From NCBI GenBank assembly GCA_947502495.1, contig CANNAC010000012.1:26722-90721 (forward strand): a DNA stretch of 64,000 bases. The letters are read 5' to 3'. Below are positions 51,830-59,603 of this stretch, piece by piece. The position numbers and the translations under genes are program-made. Every line of letters starts with the position of its first letter. Within the stretch, counting starts at the first letter, position 1. This DNA is from an uncultured Flavobacteriaceae bacterium (lineage in GTDB: Bacteria; Bacteroidota; Bacteroidia; Flavobacteriales; Flavobacteriaceae). The notes under the pieces were generated by a model. The model did not search any database and was not told the origin of the DNA. It was given only the letters and a program-made list of their open reading frames with translations.

Positions 51830-52951
51830 ATGTCTCAGAAAAAAGAACTTCAAGAAATCGCCAAAGTATTTTTCAAATTAGGAAGTATTGCCTTTGGTGG
51901 TCCAGCTGCTCATATTGCCATGATGGAAGATGAAGTAGTACGAAAAAGAAAGTGGATGACCCAAGAACACTTTCTAGATTTAGTTGGTGCTACGAATATT
52001 ATTCCTGGTCCAAACTCCACAGAAATGACCATGCACTGCGGTCATGAACGTGCCGGTTGGAAAGGACTTATTGTCGCAGGTTTCTGTTTTATTTTTCCTG
52101 CCGTGGTAATTACTTCCATTCTTGCTTGGTTGTATCAAGAATACGGACAATTACCAGAAGTAACTCCTTTTATCTACGGTATTAAACCAGCAGTTATTGC
52201 CATTATTGTAATGGCTTCTTATCGCCTTGGTAAAAAGGCTATAAAAACTACAGAATTAGCCATATTAGGTATTTTAGCTTTAGTAGCTTGCCTATTTGGT
52301 GTAAATGAAATCATTGCGCTTTTTGGTACCGGTTTACTCGGTTTACTTCTTTATTTTATTAAAAAAGACAAGGCCAATTTAAAAAGCTTTGCTCCTATTT
52401 TATTATTTCAAATACTAGATCCTTCGAAAATTGGTGCATTAAAAATATTCCTTACTTTTTTAAAAGTTGGCGCTGTACTTTATGGAAGTGGTTATGTATT
52501 ATTCGCTTTTCTAGATACAGAACTAGTCGCAAATGGCTGGTTAACAAGACAAGCATTAATTGATGCTGTTGCTATCGGACAAATAACACCAGGACCTGTT
52601 TTATCTACAGCAACTTTTATAGGTTGGCAAATGCATGGTATCACAGGAGCTATTGCGGCAACCATTGGGATTTTTCTTCCATCCTTTCTTTTTGTGCTTA
52701 TTTTAAATCCTCTAGTTTCTAAAATGAGGAATTCTAAAATTATTAGCGCTATTTTAGATGCTATAAATGTAGCAGCTGTAGCATTAATAATCGCTGTCTG
52801 TATTCAAATGGGAAGAGATACGCTAACCGATTGGCGAAGCCTAGTCATTGCTATTGCTAGTTTAATAATCGTCTTTAGCTTTAAAAATGTAAATAGTGCA
52901 TTTATCGTTTTAGGTGGCGCATTAATTGGTTTTCTGCTCACTTTCGTTTAA
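51830..52951 (+). CDS. chrA: Chromate transporter ChrA (two-domain form)
   Basis: A 373-residue CHR-family transporter with two homologous halves of about six helices each. The N-terminal half has GSIAFGGPAAHIAMMEDEVVRKRKWMTQEHFLD, and the C-terminal half repeats the pattern with GAVLYGSGYVLFAFLDTELVANGWLT and AIGQITPGPVLSTATFIGWQ. It should export chromate with proton antiport. It lies 40 bases after the arsenite pump, so the window has a small arsenic/chromate resistance island. Confidence 0.93.
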   Translation: MSQKKELQEIAKVFFKLGSIAFGGPAAHIAMMEDEVVRKRKWMTQEHFLDLVGATNIIPGPNSTEMTMHCGHERAGWKGLIVAGFCFIFPAVVITSILAWLYQEYGQLPEVTPFIYGIKPAVIAIIVMASYRLGKKAIKTTELAILGILALVACLFGVNEIIALFGTGLLGLLLYFIKKDKANLKSFAPILLFQILDPSKIGALKIFLTFLKVGAVLYGSGYVLFAFLDTELVANGWLTRQALIDAVAIGQITPGPVLSTATFIGWQMHGITGAIAATIGIFLPSFLFVLILNPLVSKMRNSKIISAILDAINVAAVALIIAVCIQMGRDTLTDWRSLVIAIASLIIVFSFKNVNSAFIVLGGALIGFLLTFV

Positions 52952-52991
52952 AACAACAGCACAAATAAAAGGTCCCTTTATTTAAATCATG

Positions 52992-52999
52992 TAATTTTG
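52992..52999 (+). promoter_or_regulatory. -7 promoter element of the HipA-like/DUF3037 pair
   Basis: TAATTTTG, 21 bases before the start codon at 53020. Confidence 0.6.
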
Positions 53000-53019
53000 T
53001 AATACACATTAAAGTATTT

Positions 53020-53799
53020 ATGAGTAAAATGGATATTAGAACCGTAGATGTTACCCAATACCTGCAGCCTTTAAGAGAAGGCGGATCACTTCCTGCAATT
53101 GTAAAAGCAGATGATGGTTTTTTGTATGTGCTAAAATTTCGAGGCGCCGGACAAGGTAAAAAAGCATTAATCGCCGAGTTTATTGGAGGTGAAATGGCAC
53201 GCGCCATTGGCTTAAATGTTCCGGAATTGGTATTTATGAATCTCGATGATTCGTTTAGCAAAACAGAACCAGACGAAGAAATTCAAGACCTTCTTAAATT
53301 TAGTGTTGGTTTAAATCTTGGTTTGCACTTTTTATCTGGAGCAATTACCTATGATCCTTTGGTAAGTACTGTAGATTCTCATACTGCTTCAAAAGTAGTT
53401 CTATTAGATAGTATGATTAGTAATATTGACAGAACCGCAAAAAACACCAATTTATTACATTGGCATAACGAACTTTGGGTTATTGATAATGGTGCAAGTT
53501 TTTACTTTCATCACGACTTTAAAAGTTGGAAAAACCATCTTACTAGAACTTTTCCGCTTATTAAAGACCATGTACTTTTACAGAAAGCAACCCATTTAAA
53601 AGAAGCAGCTAAAGAAATTCAAAACCTATTAAATAAAGATAAAATAGCTGAAATTATTTCCAATATACCTGAAGACTGGTTACTAAGCGAAGTAGATACG
53701 ATGCGTCCTGAAGAAATGCGAGAAGCATATATTGAATTTATAAATACAAGATTTTCAAAAATAGATGTCTTAGTTAAAGAAGCCGAAAATGCAAGATAG
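53020..53799 (+). CDS. HipA-like kinase domain protein
   Basis: A 259-residue protein of the HipA-like kinase (HipA_2) group. N-terminal KFRGAGQGKKALIAEFIGGEMARAIGL covers the nucleotide-binding part, and the kinase core shows LLDSMISNIDRTAKNTNLLHW (catalytic Asp/Asn region) and VIDNGASFYFHHD (metal-binding DN/G). It lacks the N-terminal HipA_N subdomain of E. coli HipA and has no HipB antitoxin next to it. Instead it overlaps a DUF3037 gene by 11 bases, a conserved two-gene arrangement of unknown function. Whether it is active and what it phosphorylates is not known. Confidence 0.83.
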   Translation: MSKMDIRTVDVTQYLQPLREGGSLPAIVKADDGFLYVLKFRGAGQGKKALIAEFIGGEMARAIGLNVPELVFMNLDDSFSKTEPDEEIQDLLKFSVGLNLGLHFLSGAITYDPLVSTVDSHTASKVVLLDSMISNIDRTAKNTNLLHWHNELWVIDNGASFYFHHDFKSWKNHLTRTFPLIKDHVLLQKATHLKEAAKEIQNLLNKDKIAEIISNIPEDWLLSEVDTMRPEEMREAYIEFINTRFSKIDVLVKEAENAR

Positions 53800-54172
53800 A
53801 TGTACATTTGAATATGCAATTATTAGAATTGTTCCCAAAGTAGAAAGAGAAGAATTCTTTAATGTTGGTGTGATCCTTTTTTCTAAACGGAAGAAATTTC
53901 TGGAGATAAAATACTATATCGATCCAGAAAAATTGAAAGCCTTTGCTTGCGAAATAGAATTAGATGTGCTTAATGATTATCTGAATGCTTGGAAGCTCAT
54001 TTGTCAAGGTGCACCAGCGGGAGGAAAAATTGGTACGCTAGAACTTTCCGATAGGTTTAGATGGCTAAGTGCTTGCAGAAGTACCATTATTCAAAGTTCT
54101 AAAACACATCCAGGAATAAGCATCGATCCAGAAAAAGAATTAGAAGATATTTTTAAGAAGTACGTTTTATAG
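53789..54172 (+). CDS. DUF3037 protein, partner of the HipA-like kinase
   Basis: A 127-residue soluble protein with the DUF3037 opening FEYAIIRIVPKVEREEFFNVGVILFSKRKKFLE and a C-terminal LSDRFRWLSACRSTIIQSSKTHPGIS block. No catalytic motif is evident. The 11-base overlap with the kinase gene shows coupled synthesis, and the pairing recurs in many bacteria, so the two probably act together: DUF3037 could be the substrate, an adaptor or an antitoxin-like inhibitor of the kinase. This is inference. Confidence 0.85.
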   Translation: MQDRCTFEYAIIRIVPKVEREEFFNVGVILFSKRKKFLEIKYYIDPEKLKAFACEIELDVLNDYLNAWKLICQGAPAGGKIGTLELSDRFRWLSACRSTIIQSSKTHPGISIDPEKELEDIFKKYVL

Positions 54173-54205
54173 AAATCTCTAAATTACTGTCGCAAAGAAA
54201 ACATT

Positions 54206-55189
54206 ATGAAAATGAAAATTGATGGATTTGTACTATCTATTATAGCGGTTATTGGTATAGCATACATTTTCCCACAATGGGGAATTCCCGAAAGTAAAAT
54301 CCCGATAGATACCATTAGCGCCATAGGAATTTCGCTTATTTTCTTTTTTTACGGACTGAAATTAAGTCCGACAAAACTCAAAGAAGGCATAAAAAACTGG
54401 AAATTACATCTTCTAATACAGGCTTCTACCTTCTTGATATTTCCATTGTTGGTATTACTGTTTTATCCATTAATTAAAAACGAAACACAAGAAACCATCT
54501 GGTTGGCCTTTTTTTTCTTGGCTGCACTTCCTTCTACCGTTTCCTCTTCTGTTGTTATGGTTTCTATAGCAAAGGGAAATATTCCAGCAGCTATTTTTAA
54601 TGCTAGTATTTCGGGAATTATAGGTGTTGTACTTACGCCCTTATGGATGGGTTTATTTGTGCAACAAACAGGAACCGATTTTAGTATTACCGATATCTAT
54701 GTAAAACTAATCGTGCAAATCATTTTACCAGTAGTCTTTGGTATTCTCTTACAGCGTTTTTTAGGAGTATTTGCTCTAAAACATTCGAAGCTATTAACAA
54801 GATTTGATAAATCGGTTATCCTATTAATCATTTACAAAAGTTTTGCCAGCTCGTTTGCCGATAATCTATTTAGTACCGTATCTATTTTAGACCTACTCAT
54901 GCTCCTTGTTTCTGTGTTCCTTTTATTTGGTATCCTATTTTTTTTAACGGTTTTTTTAGCGAAGAAAATGCAATTTAATACCGAAGATCAAATTACTGCA
55001 CAGTTTTGTGGCACGAAAAAATCATTGGTTCATGGTACTGTATTTTCTAAAATCATCTTTGGTAATATGGCTTCCATCGGTATTATACTTTTACCAATCA
55101 TGCTGTATCATGCCATACAACTATTGATTATTAGTATCGTGGCTTCCAAAAGGAGTTTTAAGGCAGAACGCATATCTGAAAGTAATTAA
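54206..55189 (+). CDS. Bile acid:sodium symporter family transporter (SBF-like)
   Basis: A 327-residue protein with about nine or ten membrane helices of the SBF-like (CPA/AT superfamily) kind: the opening GFVLSIIAVIGIAYIFPQWGIP, the KLSPTKLKEGIKNWKLHLLIQ block, the discontinuous-helix region LAALPSTVSSSVVMVSIAKGNIPAAIFNASIS, and CGTKKSLVHGTVFSKIIFG in the crossing region. Natural substrates of bacterial members are uncertain; bile acids are not likely for a marine organism. It is 33 bases after DUF3037 and might belong to the same transcript. Confidence 0.88.
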   Translation: MKMKIDGFVLSIIAVIGIAYIFPQWGIPESKIPIDTISAIGISLIFFFYGLKLSPTKLKEGIKNWKLHLLIQASTFLIFPLLVLLFYPLIKNETQETIWLAFFFLAALPSTVSSSVVMVSIAKGNIPAAIFNASISGIIGVVLTPLWMGLFVQQTGTDFSITDIYVKLIVQIILPVVFGILLQRFLGVFALKHSKLLTRFDKSVILLIIYKSFASSFADNLFSTVSILDLLMLLVSVFLLFGILFFLTVFLAKKMQFNTEDQITAQFCGTKKSLVHGTVFSKIIFGNMASIGIILLPIMLYHAIQLLIISIVASKRSFKAERISESN

Positions 55190-55266
55190 AATGGAATTCT
55201 TACCTTGTATTCTATTCAAAAAACCAACTTTCTGCAACTAAAACTTCCTGATTTAAAAAGAAGTAG

Positions 55267-55274
55267 TACCTTTG
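55267..55274 (+). promoter_or_regulatory. -7 promoter element of the J-domain/KTSC gene
   Basis: TACCTTTG, 27 bases before the start codon at 55302. Confidence 0.6.
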
Positions 55275-55301
55275 CACTCGATTTAGAAAACATCCGTATT
55301 T

Positions 55302-55748
55302 ATGAAACGTATTAACGAGTACAAAAAATTATTTAACGTAGAAAAAGAAATGACTTTAAAAAGTTTAAAAACTACGTATAGAGGTTTAGTAAAAGAATGG
55401 CATCCAGATAAGTTTCAAGCTGGTGATGATAAGGCTGCAGAAGCAGAACTTATGAGTAGAAAGGTTATTGATGGTTACCACTTTTTAGTAAGTATGGCAC
55501 CAGAAACTTTAGAAGCAAACAAAGAAGAATACACTGCAACGATCTCTACTTCTATTTTAGATTGGCAACATAAAGGTTTATTATTAGAGGTTTCTTTTTT
55601 AGACGGAAATACCTATGAGTACTTTGGTGTGAACAAAGCGTTATACATTAAGTTTTCTCAAAGTGATAAACAATCTCGTTTTGGAAAACGTAGTATTTTC
55701 AACTCGTTTCCTTACAGAAAAATCAAAAAACAAGACGTAGTAGCTTAA
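55302..55748 (+). CDS. J-domain/KTSC fusion protein
   Basis: A 148-residue protein. Residues 6-70 form a J-domain-like fold with the essential HPD motif in VKEWHPDKFQAGDDKAAEAELMSRKVIDGYHFL. Residues 88-145 form a KTSC domain (ILDWQHKGLLLEVSFLDGNTYEYFGV, then the fragment SRFGKRSIFNSFPYRKI). J domains stimulate the ATPase of an Hsp70; KTSC domains are of unknown function and sometimes accompany lysyl-tRNA synthetase or nuclease domains. It is monocistronic, with its own promoter and a strong terminator. Confidence 0.85.
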   Translation: MKRINEYKKLFNVEKEMTLKSLKTTYRGLVKEWHPDKFQAGDDKAAEAELMSRKVIDGYHFLVSMAPETLEANKEEYTATISTSILDWQHKGLLLEVSFLDGNTYEYFGVNKALYIKFSQSDKQSRFGKRSIFNSFPYRKIKKQDVVA

Positions 55749-55772
55749 TCGCTTTACCTCTTTATTAGATAT

Positions 55773-55809
55773 AAAAAACAAGGCTACTTTTGTAGACCTT
55801 GTTTTTTTA
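55773..55809 (+). terminator. Terminator after the J-domain/KTSC gene
   Basis: Stem AAAAAACAAGG-CTAC/GTAG-CCTTGTTTTTTT (one bulged A), 24 bases past the stop. Confidence 0.9.
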
Positions 55810-55852
55810 TGCCTTTATATTACCTAATCAAATTGCACAAAAGTGCTGTTCC

Positions 55853-55930
55853 TGTCATTCCGACTGTAATGGCGGATTCTATTTCATTGAACTTTAAACG
55901 ATGAGATTTCTCGACAAGCTCGAAATGACA
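55853..55930. repeat. Dispersed intergenic repeat, copy 1
   Basis: About 78 bases with ends TGTCATTCCG and AATGACA, containing GGCGGATTCT and GATGAGATTTCTCGACAAGCTCGAAATGACA. The ends are roughly inverted (TGTCATT with AATGACA), so the element can fold into one hairpin. This type is spread through intergenic regions of many flavobacteria as a REP-like non-coding repeat. Confidence 0.8.
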
Positions 55931-55990
55931 TCACAACTTAAAAATAATAATCACACTCGAATTGTTGTAAGTACATAAATGATAATACCA

Positions 55991-56065
55991 TGTCATTCCG
56001 GCTGTAATGGAGGATTCTTTATTAAGCTTTAAGGAATGAGATTTCTAGAGAAGCTAAAAATGACA
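55991..56065. repeat. Dispersed intergenic repeat, copy 2
   Basis: About 75 bases, about three quarters identical to copy 1 and in the same orientation (TGTCATTCCG, GGAGGATTCT, ATGAGATTTCT, AATGACA). It starts 60 bases after the end of copy 1. Confidence 0.8.
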
Positions 56066-56225
56066 AACTCCATTTTACTAGACTATCCTTTTAAATCCGC
56101 TTTCCAAATATTTTTTTTTTATAACTTGGCTTTCATCTTTTTAAACCTAATGCCATCTATTTTGAATCCTATAAAAAAAAATATTATTTCCTTTATTTTC
56201 TGTTTTTCTATGCTATCAAACGGTA
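56066..56225 (+). other. Short gap with no convincing gene before the CrtO-like gene
   Basis: A stop-free plus-strand frame starting at 56036 inside repeat copy 2 encodes a hydrophobic stretch, but its start is in the repeat and its end overlaps the next gene in another frame. I treat it as chance. No TAnnTTTG box is seen close to the next gene. Confidence 0.4.
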
Positions 56226-56231
56226 GTGATA

Positions 56232-56735
56232 ATGAAGATTTTATTAGCTTCGGAACCAACAGATCTTAGCATCCTACAAAATTTTATAATTTCCTTTTTA
56301 TTCACACTTTTTGTTACCGGAATTTTTGCGTTTATAGGATTTGCATATCCTTCACATAAAATATTACCTTCTAGTTATTACACCATTAAAAACCCGAAAA
56401 GGCTAAACTACATAAGTAAAATACTTGGTGTAAAATATTTTAAATTCTTCCTTTTCTTTGCTTTTTGGGGAAAAGAAAAAAACAGAAAAAAGTATTTTAA
56501 CGGTACAAAACAAGGATTGAAAAACTTTGTATTCCAAACGAAACAATCTGAATTTGGTCATATTGCTGCATTAATTGTTATCCTGATTTTATCTGTAATA
56601 TTACTGATGCATGGCTATTTTGTCCTAGTAAGTATTATAACAGTTATAAATATAATAGGAAATTTATATCCCATTATTTTACAACGAACACACCGAATTA
56701 GAATTGGAAATATAACCAGAAATATTAAAGAATAA
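56232..56735 (+). CDS. CrtO-like membrane acyltransferase family protein
   Basis: A 167-residue protein with three or four membrane helices; start at the ATG at 56232 (a GTG lies two codons earlier at 56226). Conserved-looking blocks: GFAYPSHKILPSSYYTIK, KYFNGTKQGLKNF, QTKQSEFGHIAALIVILIL, and the C-terminal NIIGNLYPIILQRTHRIRI. This pattern resembles CrtO (glycosyl-4,4'-diaponeurosporenoate acyltransferase) of S. aureus and its unnamed flavobacterial relatives. Without the pathway genes around it, the acceptor is unknown and carotenoid chemistry is only one option. Confidence 0.55.
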   Translation: MKILLASEPTDLSILQNFIISFLFTLFVTGIFAFIGFAYPSHKILPSSYYTIKNPKRLNYISKILGVKYFKFFLFFAFWGKEKNRKKYFNGTKQGLKNFVFQTKQSEFGHIAALIVILILSVILLMHGYFVLVSIITVINIIGNLYPIILQRTHRIRIGNITRNIKE

Positions 56736-56754
56736 TGGCAATTTAAACTGCTGC

Positions 56755-57381
56755 TTAAATCACATAGAAATACACCATAAAAAAGTGAAATATTGCTCCT
56801 GCCAGTACAAACAAATGCCAGATAACGTGGTTATACGGTATTTTATTAATGGCATAAAAAATAATTCCGCCAGTATAGGCTAAGCCTCCTGCAAATAGTA
56901 ATAAAATACCATTGGCTCCAATAACTTCGCTTAAATGGCTAAAGTCGAAAACAACCAACCAGCCCATTGCTAAATATAGAATTACGGAGAAAGCTTCAAA
57001 ACGACCTGTAAAGAATATTTTTAATATCACACCAAAAGCGGCAATACCCCAAACGGTATAAAATAAAGGCCAACCCAAGCTATTTTGCAACGATATAAGT
57101 AAAATTGGTGTGTAGGTTCCTGCTATTAAAAGATAGATACTGATATGATCTATAATTCTAAAGTAATGTTTCTTTTTTTCGTTTTGCACATAATGATACA
57201 AAGTAGATGCTGTGAATAAAACGATGATAGAAATACCATAAATAATCACGCTAAAAAGGCTCCAATCGCTTTTATGTGCCTCTTTTAGAATAAGCAATAC
57301 AAGTGCTGCAATACCAAGAAATGCTCCTATTACATGCGAAAAGGCATTTAGTTTTTCTTCAAAAAGAGTTTGAACGCGCAT
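56755..57381 (-). CDS. Hemolysin III/PAQR-family membrane protein
   Basis: A 208-residue, seven-helix membrane protein of the hemolysin III (YqfA/PAQR) family. Motifs: EEKLNAFSHVIGAFLGI with the first conserved His, FTASTLYHYV with a Ser-xxx-His, the RIIDHISIYLLIAGTYTP block with Asp and His, and HVIWHLFVLAGAIFHFF with the C-terminal His pair; together these form a metal site as in PAQR hydrolases. The start is the ATG at 57381, one base after the DUF4294 stop, so the pair is cotranscribed. Activity is unknown; the hemolysin name is historical. Confidence 0.88.
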   Translation of the reverse strand: MRVQTLFEEKLNAFSHVIGAFLGIAALVLLILKEAHKSDWSLFSVIIYGISIIVLFTASTLYHYVQNEKKKHYFRIIDHISIYLLIAGTYTPILLISLQNSLGWPLFYTVWGIAAFGVILKIFFTGRFEAFSVILYLAMGWLVVFDFSHLSEVIGANGILLLFAGGLAYTGGIIFYAINKIPYNHVIWHLFVLAGAIFHFFMVYFYVI

Positions 57382-57382
57382 T

Positions 57383-58060
57383 TTAGGGTTTGTTTTTTGC
57401 GGATAACCATTTATCGGAAAGCGCATAAAAATCGAAAGAGACTGCAGGTTCTTGCTTTTCTAAAATACCATTTTGAAAGTTTCGCTGTAAAACGTCTTCA
57501 ATAAGATAATCTTCTTTTTCATTTTCTGGATCAAATTCACGTTTTAACGAAATATCAAAAAGATTGGCTGTACTATTAAACCAAAAGGCGCGCCAACCGC
57601 TTCGTAACTCTTTAATTAAATCGAAAGTTGTTTTTCCTGTTTGTCGGTGGATGAGTTTCACCAGAATTTGTCCTTCGGTTCTGGTAAGGTGTTTTAATTC
57701 TTCCGAAAATTCTTCTTCAATATATTTTTGTACTCGTTTTGCGTAGGTTTTCTTTAGACTTTTACGCTCTATCGCATCCATTCTTTCTTGCATGGTTTGC
57801 AAACGTTCTGCTGCAAGTTTGGCATACGGATATACTTTTATCGTTTTTCGTCTTAAAATAAGATAGCGTTTTCTATCTGCACTACTATCAAACTTCAATT
57901 TATTCAATAGCATCACTTCTTCTAAATCGATAGCAGATGTTGCAATAGAATCGCCTTCAATTATAATATAATCGTAGTCGGTGCTATCTTGCTCTACGCC
58001 TTTAATTTGAGCAAAGAGTAGTACTGGAAATAATATAAAAAAGTAACTTATGTATTTCAT
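57383..58060 (-). CDS. DUF4294 exported protein
   Basis: A 225-residue protein with a signal peptide (FFILFPVLLFAQ) and the DUF4294 pattern: DYIIIEGDSIATSAIDLEEVMLLNKLKFDSSADRKRYLILRRKTIKVYPYAKLAAERL as a helical lead-in, followed by GQILVKLIHRQTGKTTFDLIKELRSGWRAFWF. Bacteroidota only; function unknown. The start is the ATG at 58058-58060; the longer frame would translate a hairpin repeat. A CCGC-TTTC-ACGG hairpin lies eight bases upstream of that ATG. Confidence 0.85.
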   Translation of the reverse strand: MKYISYFFILFPVLLFAQIKGVEQDSTDYDYIIIEGDSIATSAIDLEEVMLLNKLKFDSSADRKRYLILRRKTIKVYPYAKLAAERLQTMQERMDAIERKSLKKTYAKRVQKYIEEEFSEELKHLTRTEGQILVKLIHRQTGKTTFDLIKELRSGWRAFWFNSTANLFDISLKREFDPENEKEDYLIEDVLQRNFQNGILEKQEPAVSFDFYALSDKWLSAKNKP

Positions 58061-58067
58061 TTTTTTC

Positions 58068-58083
58068 TTCCGTGAAAGCGGAA
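58068..58083 (-). repeat. Small hairpin repeat, copy E, in front of the DUF4294 start codon
   Basis: In the gene's sense: TTCCGC-TTTC-ACGGAA, one G-U pair in the stem. It ends eight bases before the ATG and has the same orientation to its gene as copies A, B and D. Confidence 0.7.
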
Positions 58084-58294
58084 TTGTTTTGATTTTCAAT
58101 AGTAGGCACCAAAATCGTTCCAAATTCAATTTCAAACCTACAGATGCATTTTATTATTGAAAACCATCATTTGCTATGCAGGTTTGTCACCACCAAATAA
58201 ATAATTAGGCAGTCCCGCAGTAAAATTAATAATTTAGGCTTTATTAACCCTTAAAATAGTATTAATATTATTAATTTAGTGGAAAATTATACAC

Positions 58295-59383
58295 ATGGCA
58301 AAAAAGAGCATACTTAATAAAAAGTCCTTAGACTTTTTAGAGAAATATTTAAACAATGCAGCACCAACTGGTTACGAATGGGAAGGACAGAAAATCTGGA
58401 TGGAATATTTAAAACCATATGTAGATGAGTTTATTACAGATACCTATGGTACTGCTGTTGGTGTTATTAACCCAGATGCAAAGTACAAAGTGGTTATTGA
58501 AGGACATGCCGACGAAATTTCTTGGTATGTAAATTATATTTCTGATAATGGATTGATTTACGTGATTAGAAATGGAGGAAGTGATCATCAAATAGCACCG
58601 AGTAAGATTGTAAATATTCATACTAAAAACGGTATTGTAAAAGGTGTTTTTGGATGGCCAGCAATTCATACAAGAAACAAAGCAAAAGAAGAAGCTCCAA
58701 AACCGGACAATATTTTTATTGATACTGGTTGCGCTACTAAGGAAGAAGTAGAAGCACTTGGTGTTCATGTAGGTTGCGTGATTACGTATCCAGACGAATT
58801 TCATATTCTTAACAAAGACAAATTTGTTTGTCGTGCGTTAGATAACAGAATGGGTGGATTTATGATTGCGGAAGTGGCACGTTTATTAAAAGAGAATAAA
58901 AAAACATTACCATTTGGTTTATACGTTACCAACTCGGTACAAGAAGAGATTGGTTTACGTGGTGCAGAAATGATTTCGCAAACCATCAAACCTAATGTGG
59001 CAATAGTTACCGATGTAACGCATGACACCACTACTCCAATGATTGACAAAAAGAAAGAAGGTCATTTAGAATTAGGATTAGGTCCTGTAGTTGCCTATGC
59101 TCCTGCAGTACAACAAAAATTACGTGATTTAATTACAGAAACTGCCGAAGCGAATAAGATTCCGTTTCAACGTTCTGCATTATCTAGAGCAACAGGAACA
59201 GATACAGATGCTTTTGCTTATAGTAATGGTGGCGTTGCTTCTGCGTTAATCTCATTACCTTTACGTTACATGCATACTACGGTAGAAATGGTACATAGAG
59301 ACGATGTAGAAAATGTTATTAAAATGATTTATGAAACGCTTCTTAAAATTGAAGACGGCGAAGATTTTAGCTATTTCAAATAA
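58295..59383 (+). CDS. M42-family (glutamyl/leucyl) aminopeptidase
   Basis: A 362-residue cytoplasmic metallo-aminopeptidase of family M42, which forms large tetrahedral particles. Metal ligands and catalytic residues are visible: EGHADEISWYV (His), CRALDNRMGGFM (bridging Asp), TNSVQEEIGLRGAEM (catalytic and binding Glu pair), IVTDVTHDTTTP (Asp) and RYMHTTVEMVHRDDVENV (His). It processes peptides in the cytoplasm, probably in general protein turnover. It stands alone between divergent DUF4294 and a terminator. Confidence 0.93.
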   Translation: MAKKSILNKKSLDFLEKYLNNAAPTGYEWEGQKIWMEYLKPYVDEFITDTYGTAVGVINPDAKYKVVIEGHADEISWYVNYISDNGLIYVIRNGGSDHQIAPSKIVNIHTKNGIVKGVFGWPAIHTRNKAKEEAPKPDNIFIDTGCATKEEVEALGVHVGCVITYPDEFHILNKDKFVCRALDNRMGGFMIAEVARLLKENKKTLPFGLYVTNSVQEEIGLRGAEMISQTIKPNVAIVTDVTHDTTTPMIDKKKEGHLELGLGPVVAYAPAVQQKLRDLITETAEANKIPFQRSALSRATGTDTDAFAYSNGGVASALISLPLRYMHTTVEMVHRDDVENVIKMIYETLLKIEDGEDFSYFK

Positions 59384-59389
59384 AATATT

Positions 59390-59476
59390 GTCATCGGGAA
59401 CTAGATTCAGGATCCACATTATAATTAGATTCTGTGTCACCCAATCAAGCTGCGTGCATGCTGCACGCTGAATGAC
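59390..59476. repeat. REP-like intergenic element
   Basis: An 87-base stretch with GTCATCGGGAACTAGATTCAGGATCC at the start and GCTGAATGACAT at the end (TGTCAT-like ends), containing a perfect 7-bp hairpin, GCGTGCA-TGC-TGCACGC. It resembles the GTCATTCC-type intergenic repeats of flavobacteria, though it is not a copy of those at 55.8 kb. Confidence 0.6.
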
Positions 59477-59484
59477 ATATCCAA

Positions 59485-59516
59485 TAAAAAAGGCCTCTTT
59501 AAAAGAGGCTTTTTTA
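59485..59516 (+). terminator. Terminator after the M42 gene
   Basis: Stem GCCTCTT/AAGAGGC within A and T tracts, about 100 bases past the stop and after the REP-like element. Confidence 0.9.
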
Positions 59517-59603
59517 TGCAACAATATGTCCAATTAATTAGGAGGCTTCATTGGCGAGGATATATCTAACTTAGAATTTATATATTAGCTTAAACTAAAA
59601 TAT

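Noticed and set aside
56036..56269. Plus-strand 77-codon frame with a hydrophobic core
   Set aside because: It begins inside a dispersed repeat and overlaps the start of the CrtO-like gene in another frame; no promoter or conserved pattern.
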